Assembly: GCF_000482385.1 (NCBI RefSeq) | Contig: NZ_AXVD01000016.1 | Location: 62,001 to 126,000 of the forward strand | Source: Nocardia sp. CNY236 | Lineage (GTDB): Bacteria > Actinomycetota > Actinomycetes > Mycobacteriales > Mycobacteriaceae | Reading direction: 5' to 3' | DNA length: 64,000 nt | Shown here: positions 1 to 9,429 of the stretch, in pieces | How the letters are laid out: each line of letters starts with the position of its first letter | How positions within the stretch are numbered: position 1 is the first letter of the stretch | The notes under the pieces: model-generated | Database searches by the model: none | The model's input: only the letters and a program-made list of their open reading frames with translations | What the model was told of the DNA's origin: nothing | Program-made: the position numbers and the translations under genes

Positions 1-399
1 CCGAGGAACTCTCATGAGCAGGGAGTACGACGGTGCTACGACGGGCACGCAGTGGGTGGTTCGGTCGCCGGTGGTCGATCGGTGTCGACGTTCGTCGCTG
101 CACTCGTCGAATCGGCATCTCGCCGTGGCCGAGATGTGTTGCACCGGATGGTTGCCGAGCGGATGTCGGAGGGCGCGATCGAGACCGAAGGCGCCTCACA
201 TGCCCGACGCCCGGGTGAACGTGGCCCGATTTCCTCCGGCTTCGCGGATACACTAGCGTCGCTCCGAGGTCGTTTCCTGGACCTGCTGGAAGTGCCCGAG
301 CATGAGACCATGGCGTTGGTGCTCCGCCTGGGCGACGCTTCCGCGGCAACGGTGAACAGCAGGCGGCGTCCGATGCTCGGCGTGGACACCAGCATCTAA
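1..399 (+). CDS. Partial or frameshifted hypothetical ORF at the window edge
   Basis: This reading frame is open from the first base to a TAA at 397-399 and ends two bases before the GGDEF/EAL gene, so it may be the 3' part of an upstream co-transcribed gene. The visible C-terminal half (ADTLASLRGRFLDLLEV..) has the amphipathic look of real coding sequence, but I recognise no family. A GAGG Shine-Dalgarno with an ATG at 14 lies in a different frame that dies at 256. This could mean a frameshifted short gene rather than a truncated long one. The existence of a gene is moderately supported; its function is unknown. Confidence 0.35.
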   Translation, partial: PRNSHEQGVRRCYDGHAVGGSVAGGRSVSTFVAALVESASRRGRDVLHRMVAERMSEGAIETEGASHARRPGERGPISSGFADTLASLRGRFLDLLEVPEHETMALVLRLGDASAATVNSRRRPMLGVDTSI

Positions 400-401
400 G
401 C

Positions 402-2276
402 GTGATCGGAGACAATGTGCCACGGCGGACACTGGACTCACTGGTGACTCGAGTCGCTTCGGAGCTCATGGGTGTGGACGCCACAACGATGGTTGCCGCC
501 ACCGAACGTGTGCTCGATCGATTGGTCGAGTACTTCGACGTGGACTCCAGCTTTGTGCGACATACCGATCGCGCACGTCGAGCCACGGTGCTTGTCGCGG
601 AATGGCCCCGGCGGCCGCAGATACCGGAGCCGGATCCGCTTGCTGTGATACATTTCGCCGACGCCGACCCAGTTTTTCGTGCATTGGAGAATGCGACCGA
701 GCCGGTGGTCGCACATCCCGGCGTGGAATTCGCCGAATACCAGGAGACCATTCGCCAGGGATCTGGAATCTCCGGGGTGACCTCGGCCGCCGTACCGCTG
801 TTGTCTCGAGGCGAGTCCACGGGCATGCTCGGATTCGTCAAGGTCGGTGACCGGGAATGGAGCAATCGCGAACTCAACGTACTGAAGGCCATTGCGGCGC
901 TGTTCGCGCAGTTGCAGGCACGGGTGGTTGCAGAAGAGCAACTTCGGTATATCGCACTACACGACGATTTGACCGGACTGGCCAATAGGCGCGCGCTGCT
1001 CGAGCACATGGAAGAGCGATTACGCAGCGGCAGTCCCGGTCCGGTAGCAGCCATCTTTCTCGACCTGGATCGTTTGAAAGCACTGAACGATTTCCTCGGC
1101 CATACTGCCGGGGACAATTTCATCCGCACATTGTCGTCCCGCTTGCGTGATCATCTGGACCCGAACGACGTTATCGCTCGACTGGGTGGCGACGAATTCG
1201 TCATCGTTCCCGCCAAGCCCATGGACGCAGTCGCCGCGGAGGGGGAGGCGAACCGCATTCAACAATTGATCGCCCGGCGCGTCACGGTCGGCGGCGAGAG
1301 CGTCAGTCGGGGGGTCAGTGCCGGTGTGGCGCTCGGTTTTCCAGGCGAGACCACTGTCACCGATGTGCTGCGCCGTGCAGACTACGCGTTGTTGGCCGCG
1401 AAGTCGGGCGGTGGCAACGGCGTTGCGGTGTTCACCGATGCCATGCGCGCGCAGTTCGAACTCCAAGATGACGTCGAACTCAACCTGCGCGGTGCTGTGT
1501 TGGACGGCTCACTGGTGCTGCATTACCAGCCGGAGGTGGATCTGCGTACCGGCCGCATCGTCGCGATGGAAGCACTGGTCCGCTGGCTGCATCCGACCCG
1601 AGGGCTGCTACCGCCGGCGGCGTTCGTCGCTGTCGCCGAGGCCACGAATCTGGCTGGTGAATTGGGCCGCTGGGTGATCCGGTCGGCGTGCGCGCAATTC
1701 GCCGAATGGCGCCGTCGCGGTATCGCACGTGATGTCGTGATGCGCATCAATGTGTCGCCGGTGCAGTTGGTCAGCCTCGATTTCGTCGCGCGGATCGAAG
1801 ACATCCTTCGGGTGTTCGGCATCGACGGCAGTTCGGTGTGCCTCGAGATCACCGAGCACGTCGTGGTTCAGGACCTGGCCAGAACCCAGGTCACCCTCCG
1901 TGGATTGAAGCGGATGGGCGTGCAGATCGCGATCGACGACTTCGGTACCGGCTACAGCTCGCTGTCGCATCTCAAAGCCCTGCCGGTCGACGCGGTGAAG
2001 ATCGATCGCGGTTTCGTACAGCGGCTCGGCGCCAGCATGGACGATCTGGCCATAGTGAAATCGATCATCGGTCTGGCTGGATCGTTCGGACTCGGCGTTG
2101 TCGGTGAGGGCGTCGAAACGACGGTCGCCGCGCGCACCTTGGTCGGCCTCGGTTGCTATCGTGCGCAGGGCTTTCTGATCGCTCGCCCCATGCCTGCGGA
2201 GCAGGTCGAATCTCATCTGGCCCTCGGCAAGATTCCGCTCGACATCGACCCGCAACGAGGTGACCGCGGGGTGTGA
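402..2276 (+). CDS. GAF-GGDEF-EAL cyclic-di-GMP turnover protein
   Basis: The 624-residue protein has a GAF-like sensor region (about residues 20-175), a GGDEF diguanylate cyclase domain with an intact GGDEF at about residue 262, and an EAL phosphodiesterase domain from about residue 370. The EAL domain keeps MEALVRW, EITEH, IDDFGTGYSS, KIDRGFV and GEGVET. Both catalytic signatures look complete, so it may make and degrade c-di-GMP. The RxxD product-inhibition site expected five residues before GGDEF reads DPND, so feedback inhibition is probably absent. There is no membrane segment, so it is cytoplasmic. The GTG start at 402 follows the upstream stop by two bases. The GAF ligand cannot be read from the sequence. 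Confidence 0.9.
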   Translation: MIGDNVPRRTLDSLVTRVASELMGVDATTMVAATERVLDRLVEYFDVDSSFVRHTDRARRATVLVAEWPRRPQIPEPDPLAVIHFADADPVFRALENATEPVVAHPGVEFAEYQETIRQGSGISGVTSAAVPLLSRGESTGMLGFVKVGDREWSNRELNVLKAIAALFAQLQARVVAEEQLRYIALHDDLTGLANRRALLEHMEERLRSGSPGPVAAIFLDLDRLKALNDFLGHTAGDNFIRTLSSRLRDHLDPNDVIARLGGDEFVIVPAKPMDAVAAEGEANRIQQLIARRVTVGGESVSRGVSAGVALGFPGETTVTDVLRRADYALLAAKSGGGNGVAVFTDAMRAQFELQDDVELNLRGAVLDGSLVLHYQPEVDLRTGRIVAMEALVRWLHPTRGLLPPAAFVAVAEATNLAGELGRWVIRSACAQFAEWRRRGIARDVVMRINVSPVQLVSLDFVARIEDILRVFGIDGSSVCLEITEHVVVQDLARTQVTLRGLKRMGVQIAIDDFGTGYSSLSHLKALPVDAVKIDRGFVQRLGASMDDLAIVKSIIGLAGSFGLGVVGEGVETTVAARTLVGLGCYRAQGFLIARPMPAEQVESHLALGKIPLDIDPQRGDRGV

Positions 2277-2405
2277 CCCAGTGTCGCGCCGTGCAGTGGT
2301 TCCCGGTGTTGGTGTCCCGTTCCGCATCCAGTGGTCGGTCGGTTCTCACCGGGTGTTCATCCACAGTTGGGTGTCGGTCGGCCGGTGCGCTGCAGGATCG
2401 GCGGA

Positions 2406-3533
2406 GTGCGCATAGTTCAGCTGGCGAACTTCTACGGCCCGCGATCGGGGGGGTTGCGCACTGCATTGCACCACTTGGGCGGGGGGTATGCCGCTGCTGG
2501 TCACGATGTGGTGCTCATTGTGCCGGGGCCACGCCGGTCGGAGGAGATCCTGCCGACTGGGGTAACGCGCGTCACGGTGCCCGCCCCGACTATTGCGTGG
2601 ACCGGCGGCTACCGCGCAGCGGACCCGCGTCGTGTGGCCGACGTACTGGTCGGGCTGCGCCCGGATGTGTTGGAAGTTTCCGATCGGTTGACGCTGCGTG
2701 GCTTCGGGCGGTGGGCCCGGCGCCGCGGCGTCACCGGTGTGATGATCTCGCATGAGCGCCTCGACCGGCTGCTCGGGCAGGTGCTACCCGATCCGGTCGC
2801 GCGCCGCTGTGCCGACACCGCCAATCGGCGCACTGCTGCCGACTACGACATCGTCGTCTGCACCACCGAGTTCGCCCGAGCGGAGTTCGTGCGGATCGGT
2901 GCGACGAATGTGGAATTGGTGCCGCTGGGAGTGGACCTGGACATGTTCAGTCCGTGTCGGCGTGACCCCGGGCTGCGGATGGATCTCGGTGTGCGCGGGC
3001 ATCCGCTGCTGGTGCACTGTGGTCGCCTTTCGGCGGAGAAACGTGTGGACCGGAGTATCGCGGCGGTGGGCGCATTGCACGACATGGGCGTCGGTGCACG
3101 GCTGATCGTCGCAGGCGATGGCCCACGACGGGATGTCCTGCAACGGCGAGCACAGGCGTTGCCCACGCTGCCCGGTGGGGTTCCGTCGGTGGTGTTCACC
3201 GGGTTCATTGCCGACCGGGCGGTGCTTGCATCCCTGCTCGCCACGGCCGACCTCTCCGTGGCGCCCGGCCCGCACGAGACGTTCGGGCTTGCCGCGTTGG
3301 AGGCGCTCGCTGCGGGTACGCCGGTTGTTGCCAGCCGGTCGTCGGCGGTGGCCGACATCGTGACCACGGATTGCGGGGCCATCGCCGCGGACCACTCGTC
3401 CGCATTCGCGCGGGCTGCCACCGCTGTGCTGGCCCTCCCGCGAGCACAGCGCCGCCGCGCAGCGCGCCGGCGTGCCGAGCAATTCACCTGGCCGCGGGCC
3501 GTTGCGGGCATGCTCACAGTACTCGGTCGATAG
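2406..3533 (+). CDS. GT4-family glycosyltransferase
   Basis: The 375-residue protein has a GT-B fold. The N-terminal Rossmann half begins VRIVQLANFYGPRSGGLRTAL with the glycine-rich GGL loop. The C-terminal half carries the nucleotide-sugar-binding EX7E-type motif in PGPHETFGLAALEALAAGTPVVAS (about residues 290-315). It probably transfers a sugar from a nucleotide or polyprenyl donor at the inner face of the membrane. Relatives in this order build mannosides and cell-envelope glycolipids, but the acceptor cannot be named here. The GTG at 2406 is chosen because the conserved strand begins immediately; the frame stays open further upstream without conserved sequence. Confidence 0.85.
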   Translation: MRIVQLANFYGPRSGGLRTALHHLGGGYAAAGHDVVLIVPGPRRSEEILPTGVTRVTVPAPTIAWTGGYRAADPRRVADVLVGLRPDVLEVSDRLTLRGFGRWARRRGVTGVMISHERLDRLLGQVLPDPVARRCADTANRRTAADYDIVVCTTEFARAEFVRIGATNVELVPLGVDLDMFSPCRRDPGLRMDLGVRGHPLLVHCGRLSAEKRVDRSIAAVGALHDMGVGARLIVAGDGPRRDVLQRRAQALPTLPGGVPSVVFTGFIADRAVLASLLATADLSVAPGPHETFGLAALEALAAGTPVVASRSSAVADIVTTDCGAIAADHSSAFARAATAVLALPRAQRRRAARRRAEQFTWPRAVAGMLTVLGR

Positions 3534-3563
3534 CGGTGTGGCCGGTGTCGGCGCCGACCGGAC

Positions 3564-4061
3564 TCAATGACTGGTGCTGCCAGGTGTCGACCGCGGCGGG
3601 TCGTTGAGGTGTACGTCGAGTATCCGGGCGCCGGGACCGTCGGCCCCGAGTCGATCGTGCTCGTTGACCCAGCGACAGGCATCCAGCGACAGACAGCCAC
3701 AGCCGATGCAGCCGGTGAGGTCGTCGCGCAGACGAATCAGTTGGGTGATCCGATCGTCGAGGTCGGCACGCCACGACGAGGACAGCGTCCCCCAATCCTC
3801 ACGACTGGGCGTGCGTCCTGCGGGAAGCAGGTCGAGCGCGGCGCGGATATGGCTCAGTGGTATGCCCACGCGCTGGGAGATACGGATGAAGGCCACGCGG
3901 CGTAGCGTCTCGCGAGTGTATCGTCGCTGGTTCCCGCTGGTGCGTCTGCTCGTTATGAGCCCTTCGCGTTCGTAGAAGTGCAACGCGGAGACCGCAACTC
4001 CACTACGCTCGGAGAGCTGCCCTGGAGTCAGCTCTTGCGCTCGCCAATCGGTTGTCGACAT
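3564..4061 (-). CDS. soxR: Redox-sensitive MerR-type regulator SoxR
   Basis: The 165-residue MerR-family regulator has an N-terminal winged helix-turn-helix ([25 protein letters not shown]), a central dimerisation helix, and a C-terminal [2Fe-2S]-type cluster of Cys118, Cys121, Cys123 and Cys129 (C-X2-C-X-C-X5-C). This spacing is the SoxR signature. In actinobacteria SoxR senses redox-cycling compounds and activates a small set of oxygenase, reductase and efflux genes. A GGAG ribosome site precedes the ATG at 4061. It is divergent from arcA, with a SoxR-like palindrome between them, which suggests autoregulation and possible control of arcA. Confidence 0.93.
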   Translation of the reverse strand: MSTTDWRAQELTPGQLSERSGVAVSALHFYEREGLITSRRTSGNQRRYTRETLRRVAFIRISQRVGIPLSHIRAALDLLPAGRTPSREDWGTLSSSWRADLDDRITQLIRLRDDLTGCIGCGCLSLDACRWVNEHDRLGADGPGARILDVHLNDPPRSTPGSTSH

Positions 4062-4076
4062 GCATGCTCCTTCGAT

Positions 4077-4098
4077 TACCTAAACCATACTTCAGGTA
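4077..4098. promoter_or_regulatory. Candidate SoxR operator
   Basis: A 22-bp imperfect palindrome has outer arms TACCTAAA and TTCAGGTA around a short A/T-rich centre. It resembles known SoxR sites (CCTCAAG..CTTGAGG type) and lies 16 bp upstream of the soxR start and about 100 bp upstream of arcA. Its position in the divergent gap supports an autoregulatory site. No binding evidence is available from sequence alone. Confidence 0.6.
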
Positions 4099-4196
4099 TC
4101 GTGGAGTCGCGGTGGAATCGGGTATCCGCGCTGTGGTTGGTTGCGGAAGCCGAGATTTCCGTGTCCTCGAAGGCCACAGGGAACTACGGTCTGATC

Positions 4197-5489
4197 ATGG
4201 GAGCAGATGCGGTATCCGCGCGGCACGACCCGGATGCGCCGGGGCCCGATCCGGGGATGGACGGTGTGCGCCTGGCGGTGACCTCCGAAGTCGGCACGTT
4301 GAGTACGGTGCTGCTGCACCGGCCCGGTGACGAGCTGCGTAGGCTGACGCCCCGCAACAACGACCAACTGCTGTTCGACGGCATCCCGTGGGTGGAGCGC
4401 GCACAACACGAGCACGATGCATTCGCCGATCTGCTGCGCGACCGCGACACCGAGGTATTGCTGCTGTCGGACCTGCTGGCAGAGACCCTCGCTGTCAGCG
4501 GCGCGGCCCGCATCCAGGGCATTTCGGCCGCGGTCGATGCGCGCCGGCTCGGACACGGACTGGCCGACGAATTGGCTGCTTTCCTGCGAGGCGTGCCGGC
4601 CCGAGAATTGGCCGGCATTCTGATGGCGGGCATGACCTTCGACGAATTGCCGTTCGGCCCCGACGCCACGTCTTTGGTTCGGCGCATGCACCACGGTGCG
4701 GACTTCGTGATCGATCCGCTGCCCAATCTCCTGTTCACCAGGGATTCTTCTTTCTGGGTCGGCCCACGGGTCGCGATCACCGCGTTGGCGTTGCCCGCTC
4801 GCAGCCGGGAGACCTCGTTGACCGATCTGATCTATGCGTTCCACCCGCGTTTCCTCGGTGTGCGTCGCGCCTACGAATCACACACTGCCCCGATCGAGGG
4901 TGGGGACGTGCTCCTGTTGTCCGATGGCGTCGTCGCCGTGGGTGTCGGGGAGCGCACCTCGCCCGCGGGTGCGGAAGCGTTGGCACGCAGTTTGTTCGAC
5001 GACGACCTGGCGCACACCGTGCTCGTGGTGCCGATCGCGCAGAGCCGCGCCACCATGCACCTGGACACCGTGTGCACCATGGTGGCCACCGACGCGGTCG
5101 TGATGTATCCCGCTGTGCGTGACTCGTTGTGCGCGTTCACGATTCACAAGGAGAACGACTACGGCGGCCGGTACGGCGGTGGCCGGGTCGGCATTCGTGG
5201 CCCCGACCCGTTCCTGCCAGCGGCGGCCGATGCGATGGGCATCGGTAAGCTACGAGTCATCGACACCGGATTGGACGGAATCACCGCCGAACGTGAGCAA
5301 TGGGACGATGGTAACAATACGCTGGCCCTTGCTCCCGGCGTCGTGGTCGCCTACGAGCGCAACGAGATGACCAACGCCAGACTGGAGGACGCCGGTATCG
5401 AGGTATTGCGTATCCCCGGCTCCGAATTGGGGTCGGGTCGAGGGGGACCGCGCTGCCTATCCTGTCCGCTGTCCCGCAGGGACGTGTGA
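4197..5489 (+). CDS. arcA: Arginine deiminase
   Basis: The enzyme hydrolyses L-arginine to L-citrulline and ammonia. The 430-residue protein shows the guanidino-modifying-enzyme hallmarks: [16 protein letters not shown], the catalytic His near residue 288 in MHLDT, and the nucleophilic Cys near residue 420 in GGPRCLSCP. The frame is open well upstream, but ATG 4197 gives the family length and lies before the first conserved strand. It is followed seven bases later by a GntR gene, likely co-transcribed. No arcB or arcC lies nearby, so it is not part of a full fermentative ADI operon. arcA next to pmt and rsmI matches the mycobacterial order. Confidence 0.93.
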   Translation: MGADAVSARHDPDAPGPDPGMDGVRLAVTSEVGTLSTVLLHRPGDELRRLTPRNNDQLLFDGIPWVERAQHEHDAFADLLRDRDTEVLLLSDLLAETLAVSGAARIQGISAAVDARRLGHGLADELAAFLRGVPARELAGILMAGMTFDELPFGPDATSLVRRMHHGADFVIDPLPNLLFTRDSSFWVGPRVAITALALPARSRETSLTDLIYAFHPRFLGVRRAYESHTAPIEGGDVLLLSDGVVAVGVGERTSPAGAEALARSLFDDDLAHTVLVVPIAQSRATMHLDTVCTMVATDAVVMYPAVRDSLCAFTIHKENDYGGRYGGGRVGIRGPDPFLPAAADAMGIGKLRVIDTGLDGITAEREQWDDGNNTLALAPGVVVAYERNEMTNARLEDAGIEVLRIPGSELGSGRGGPRCLSCPLSRRDV

Positions 5490-5496
5490 GCGCGCC

Positions 5497-5856
5497 ATGG
5501 TAACCATCACGCTGTCCCACGCGTCGGCTGTGCCACCCTATGAGCAGCTGCGCCTGGGAATCATCGATCAAGTTCGCTCGGGCGAGCTCGCGGCGGGAAC
5601 CAAGATCCCCACCGTCCGCGCGCTGGCCGCGCAGCTCGGACTCGCACCTAACACCGTGGCTCGGGCCTACCGCGAACTCGAGGCCGACGGAGTTATCGAA
5701 ACTCGTGGCAGGCACGGATCCTTCATCGCGTCTTCGGGCGATCCGACTCAGGACATGGCCGGACGGGCGGCGACTGCGTATGTCGCGACGGTACGCAGGT
5801 TGGGCTTGGACGACGCGGCTGCCCTACGGTATGTGCAGGCGGCGTTGAAGGGCTGA
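5497..5856 (+). CDS. Short GntR (YtrA-type) regulator
   Basis: The 119-residue protein has an N-terminal winged helix (PPYEQLRLGIIDQVRSGELAAGTKIPTVRALAAQLGLAPNTVARAYRELEADGVIETRGRHGSFI) and only about 45 residues after it. That is the layout of the YtrA subfamily of GntR regulators, which usually control adjacent ABC transporters. Here no transporter is adjacent; the only partner is arcA, seven bases upstream on the same strand. The effector is unknown. Confidence 0.88.
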   Translation: MVTITLSHASAVPPYEQLRLGIIDQVRSGELAAGTKIPTVRALAAQLGLAPNTVARAYRELEADGVIETRGRHGSFIASSGDPTQDMAGRAATAYVATVRRLGLDDAAALRYVQAALKG

Positions 5857-5876
5857 CCGGGGCTGTGTCGCGACGT

Positions 5877-7499
5877 TCAGCGCCAGCTGGGCAGCCAGAG
5901 CTGGTTGTGCCACGCACTCGGTGTGATCGGTAGGGCAGTGAGAACCGGCCATAGCCAGATGAAATTGGCGATCACCAGCCCCAGGTAGAGACAGACGACG
6001 AGGAGGCCCAGGCTGCGTCGTTCATTGCGTCGGGTGGTGACGAAGGCCCCGGCGGCGCTGCGCGGGATCGTGTCGGGGCGGGCTCGGCCCAGTATGTCTC
6101 CGAGCGTCAGCGCAAGGCCCATGATCAGGAACGGGGCCATCGGGAGTGCGTAGAAGTAGTACATTTGTCGGTCGATGGTGGCGAACCAGGGCAGCAGTGC
6201 TGCGCCATATCCGACCAGCACCGCGCCATAGCGCCAGTCGCGGCGAACCACGCTACGCCATATCATCCAGACCAGCACCGGAACCGCGATCCACCAGATC
6301 GCTGGCGTACCCACCAGCATCACTGCCTTCACGCACTGGGATCCACCGCAACCGGTGACACCGGTGTCGGCGTAGTAGTACAGCATCGGACGCAGACCCA
6401 TCGGCCAGGTCCAGGGCTTGGACTCCCAGGGGTGATGGTTGCCCGCCGAATTCGTCAGTTGGGTATGGAATTCCATCGACCGGGCGTTGTAATACCACAG
6501 CGAGCGAAGCGCGTCGGGGATGTGCGACCAGAAGCCGTCGGTGCCGATCGGATCCGACGGAGCCGAAGGGTTGCCGGGCATGTATCGGTATACGCCGGTT
6601 TCACTGGCGAACCAGGCCCAGTGACTGGCCAGATAGACCCCGATCGGCACCACGACCAGTGCGTATACTGCCGGAACGATATCGCGGACGGCGACGCCGA
6701 GCCACGGGAGCCGCACCCCGTAGCTCCGCCGCGCCGAGAGATCGAAGTACACACTCAGCACCCCGAAGGCCGCGACGAAATAGATCCCGGACCATTTGGT
6801 CCCGCAGGCCAAACCGAGCAGGAGACCTGCTCCGAAACGCCACCAGCGTACGCCCAGACGTGGCCCCCAGGCCGTGACGTCGATTCGGCCTTCCGCAGCC
6901 ACGCGCGCGAATCGCGCGCGGACGTCGTCACGGTCGACGATCAGGCAGCCGAAGGCGCCGGTCACGAACAACGCGAGGAAGATGTCGAGCATGCCGATAC
7001 GGGAAGAGACGAAGGTGAGGCTGTCGGCGATCAGCAGGATGCCTGCCACCGCACCGATCAGGGTGGACCGCGTCATCCGACGCACGATCCGGATCACCAG
7101 CAGCACAAGCACTGTACCGGCGATTGCGGCGCTGAATCGCCACCCCCAGCTGGTATAGCCGAACAACGCCTCACCGACCGCAATGAGCTGTTTGCCGACC
7201 GGAGGGTGTACCACCACCCCATAGCCCGGGTTGTCCTCGACCCAGCCACCGGTGAGCATTTGCCAGGCCTGTGTGGCGTAGTACTTCTCGTCGAATACCG
7301 GGCTGCCCGCGTCGGTGGGGTGGTTGAGCATTGTGAATCGGGTGACCGCCGCGACGGCGGTCAGAAGCGCCGTCACCAGCCAGCCGCGTAGTCGGTCGGT
7401 CGGCCCGATGTCGGGTGGTGGACGCAACGGTCCAGGACTCGACCAGGAGGACACGGCCCCGAACGGTGTGGTCGCGCGTTGGTCGGTCACCTGGGTCAC
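5877..7499 (-). CDS. pmt: Protein O-mannosyltransferase
   Basis: The protein is about 540 residues long with many hydrophobic segments and the PMT-family DE motif in the first extracytoplasmic loop (PVFDEKYYATQAWQML, about residues 70-90). It transfers mannose from polyprenyl-phosphomannose to Ser/Thr of proteins during Sec export. Later features (KWSGIYF, WSHIPDALRSLWYYN, ESKPWTWPMGLRPMLYYY) fit the actinobacterial Pmt family. The GTG at 7499 is preferred over a longer in-frame start at 7526. It is convergent with the GntR gene (20-bp gap) and divergent from rsmI, as in mycobacteria. Confidence 0.93.
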   Translation of the reverse strand: MTQVTDQRATTPFGAVSSWSSPGPLRPPPDIGPTDRLRGWLVTALLTAVAAVTRFTMLNHPTDAGSPVFDEKYYATQAWQMLTGGWVEDNPGYGVVVHPPVGKQLIAVGEALFGYTSWGWRFSAAIAGTVLVLLVIRIVRRMTRSTLIGAVAGILLIADSLTFVSSRIGMLDIFLALFVTGAFGCLIVDRDDVRARFARVAAEGRIDVTAWGPRLGVRWWRFGAGLLLGLACGTKWSGIYFVAAFGVLSVYFDLSARRSYGVRLPWLGVAVRDIVPAVYALVVVPIGVYLASHWAWFASETGVYRYMPGNPSAPSDPIGTDGFWSHIPDALRSLWYYNARSMEFHTQLTNSAGNHHPWESKPWTWPMGLRPMLYYYADTGVTGCGGSQCVKAVMLVGTPAIWWIAVPVLVWMIWRSVVRRDWRYGAVLVGYGAALLPWFATIDRQMYYFYALPMAPFLIMGLALTLGDILGRARPDTIPRSAAGAFVTTRRNERRSLGLLVVCLYLGLVIANFIWLWPVLTALPITPSAWHNQLWLPSWR

Positions 7500-7637
7500 G
7501 CCCCGATCGTATGCTGTGCTTCGCACATGGTTGTGCGTCGGTGATACCGGTGACCGCTCGGTCGGCCCCGTCCCTGGCCGACCATCGGGTCACAATAGTG
7601 GTTCGGAAAGTGCGGACGAGAGTGCGGTGGTGGCGAG

Positions 7638-8474
7638 GTGACGGTGGGTCGGCTGGTACTTGCGGCGACACCGATGGGTGCGGTCGACGACGCGTCGCAG
7701 CGACTTCGCGCTGCGCTGTCCACGGTCGATATCGTCGCCGCGGAGGACACGCGGCGTGTCAGATCGCTGGCCAAGGCGCTCGATGTGCAGATCACCGGCC
7801 GGGTGGTGAGTTTCTACGACCACGTGGAGGTCGCGCGGATCCCGGGGCTCGTCGATGCGATCGCAGCCGGCAGTACCGTGCTGTTGGTCACCGACGCGGG
7901 CATGCCGTCCGTCAGTGACCCCGGCTACCGTATGGTCGCGGCGTGTGTGGCACGCGACCTTCCGGTCACCTGCTTGCCCGGCCCATCGGCGGTGACCACC
8001 GCCTTGGCGCTGTCGGGTTTGCCCGTGGAGCGCTTCTGCTTCGATGGATTCCCGCCGCGGAAATCGGGTCCGCGGCGAGAGTGGTTGCATACCTTGGTCG
8101 CCGAACAGCGTGCCTGTGTCTTCTTCGAGGCGCCGCATCGCCTTGCCGACTGTTTGTCGGACGCTGTGGCAGTCCTCGGTCCGGATCGCCGCGCTGCCGT
8201 GTGCCGTGAGTTGACCAAGACCTATGAAGAGGTGATTCGCGGCACCCTCGCCGAACTCGCAGCCTGGGCAGTCGACGGCGCGCGGGGGGAGATCACTGTG
8301 GTCGTAGCCGGAGCCCAACCCACCTCCGCCGATCCCGCAGCGCTGGTCGACGCAGTCGAAGCGCTGACCGCCGACGGCATGCGACTGAAGGACGCCTGCG
8401 CCGAAATCGCTGCCGCGCACGCTGTTTCTCGTCGCGAACTCTATGGCGCGGTACTCGCTGCCCGCCGTAGTTGA
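7638..8474 (+). CDS. rsmI: 16S rRNA (cytidine-1402-2'-O)-methyltransferase
   Basis: This SAM-dependent tetrapyrrole-methylase-fold enzyme (278 residues) 2'-O-methylates C1402 of 16S rRNA near the ribosomal P site. Typical family stretches are LVLAATPMGAVDDAS, VAAEDTRRVRSL, SFYDHVE, VTDAGMPSVSDPGYRMV, LPGPSAVTTALALSGLP, FEAPHR and RELTKTYEEVIRGTL. RsmI usually reads ATPIGN where this protein has ATPMGA. The GTG start is divergent from pmt. Confidence 0.95.
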   Translation: MTVGRLVLAATPMGAVDDASQRLRAALSTVDIVAAEDTRRVRSLAKALDVQITGRVVSFYDHVEVARIPGLVDAIAAGSTVLLVTDAGMPSVSDPGYRMVAACVARDLPVTCLPGPSAVTTALALSGLPVERFCFDGFPPRKSGPRREWLHTLVAEQRACVFFEAPHRLADCLSDAVAVLGPDRRAAVCRELTKTYEEVIRGTLAELAAWAVDGARGEITVVVAGAQPTSADPAALVDAVEALTADGMRLKDACAEIAAAHAVSRRELYGAVLAARRS

Positions 8475-8528
8475 AGGGGGCTTCGCAGTGATGCTCACCA
8501 CTGATGTGGTAGCCGACTGCCGCGAGGA

Positions 8529-9197
8529 CTACATGGTGTGCAATCCCAGCGCGGATACGACGAACTGGACGAACAGCGGCGCCAGCCGCGGTACGCTCGC
8601 GGGACCGTCGGAGATGATGACGCGCCGGGTCCGTTCGCCGATCGCGTCCGGAATCAGCGCGATCAGATCGTCGGAAAGCTCCGGCAGTGTCGGGTCGGCG
8701 ATGCGCGCCTGGTCGTAGAACTGCTGGTACAACTGCGCGAACCGGTCCACGGCCAGGTCACGATAGCCGACGGCGGCCTGATTGACGTTGAACGATTCCA
8801 CCAGAACCAGGCGTGCGAAGTCGGGCTCGGCGGCCACTGTCCGGCAGAAGGTCACGACTATCGATTCGACCTTTGCCACGGCATCGGTTTCCGGCGGCAG
8901 CTGGGCGAGCTCCTCGACGATTCGCGAGGTCATGATGTCGACCCCGGTATGTGCAGCCTCGGCGAAGCATTCTTCTTTGTTGGCGAAGTGGTCGTAGAAC
9001 GTGCTACGCGAAACCCGTGCTCGGGCAACGATATCCGTGAGTGTGGTCGCGGGATAGCCCTTGCGATCGACGGATTCCACCATGGCTTCGACCAACCTGC
9101 CGCGCTGCGAGGTGAGGGCGGCATCGCGTGCGGCGCGATGGCGCTCGGCGAATCCGGGCCGCTGGATGGGTGCCGTCGCATGCTGCTGTTGGCGCAT
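8529..9197 (-). CDS. TetR/AcrR-family regulator
   Basis: The protein (222 residues) has an N-terminal helix-turn-helix (KGYPATTLTDIVARARVSRSTFYDHFANKEECFAEA) and a helical ligand-binding C-terminal region. The ATG at 9197 is selected because a GAGAGGG ribosome site sits five to six bases upstream; a longer frame reaches 9305. It is convergent with rsmI and upstream of, but not overlapping, the metG end. The ligand and targets are not visible. Confidence 0.88.
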   Translation of the reverse strand: MRQQQHATAPIQRPGFAERHRAARDAALTSQRGRLVEAMVESVDRKGYPATTLTDIVARARVSRSTFYDHFANKEECFAEAAHTGVDIMTSRIVEELAQLPPETDAVAKVESIVVTFCRTVAAEPDFARLVLVESFNVNQAAVGYRDLAVDRFAQLYQQFYDQARIADPTLPELSDDLIALIPDAIGERTRRVIISDGPASVPRLAPLFVQFVVSALGLHTM

Positions 9198-9429
9198 ATG
9201 TGCCCTCTCTGTGCCGGAACCGATGCGGAACGAGACGTCGTCGTACCGATCGCACCCGGTCCGGGTGCCACACCGGCCGCGCACCGATGCTCCATTATCC
9301 GACAAAGCATCTCATGGCACGGCGACTGCACCCCGCGACGCCACGAGGTGAATGTCGCGGTGGTTCATGGCGTGTGCTCTCGCGCGGCTCGCGCGTTTGC
9401 TGGCGCCAAGCGGCGTCCGCGTCCCGGCC

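Noticed and set aside
6165..7391. Long plus-strand frame opposite pmt
   Set aside because: The product is low-complexity Arg/His/Pro text without homology, and pmt on the minus strand has clear family motifs.
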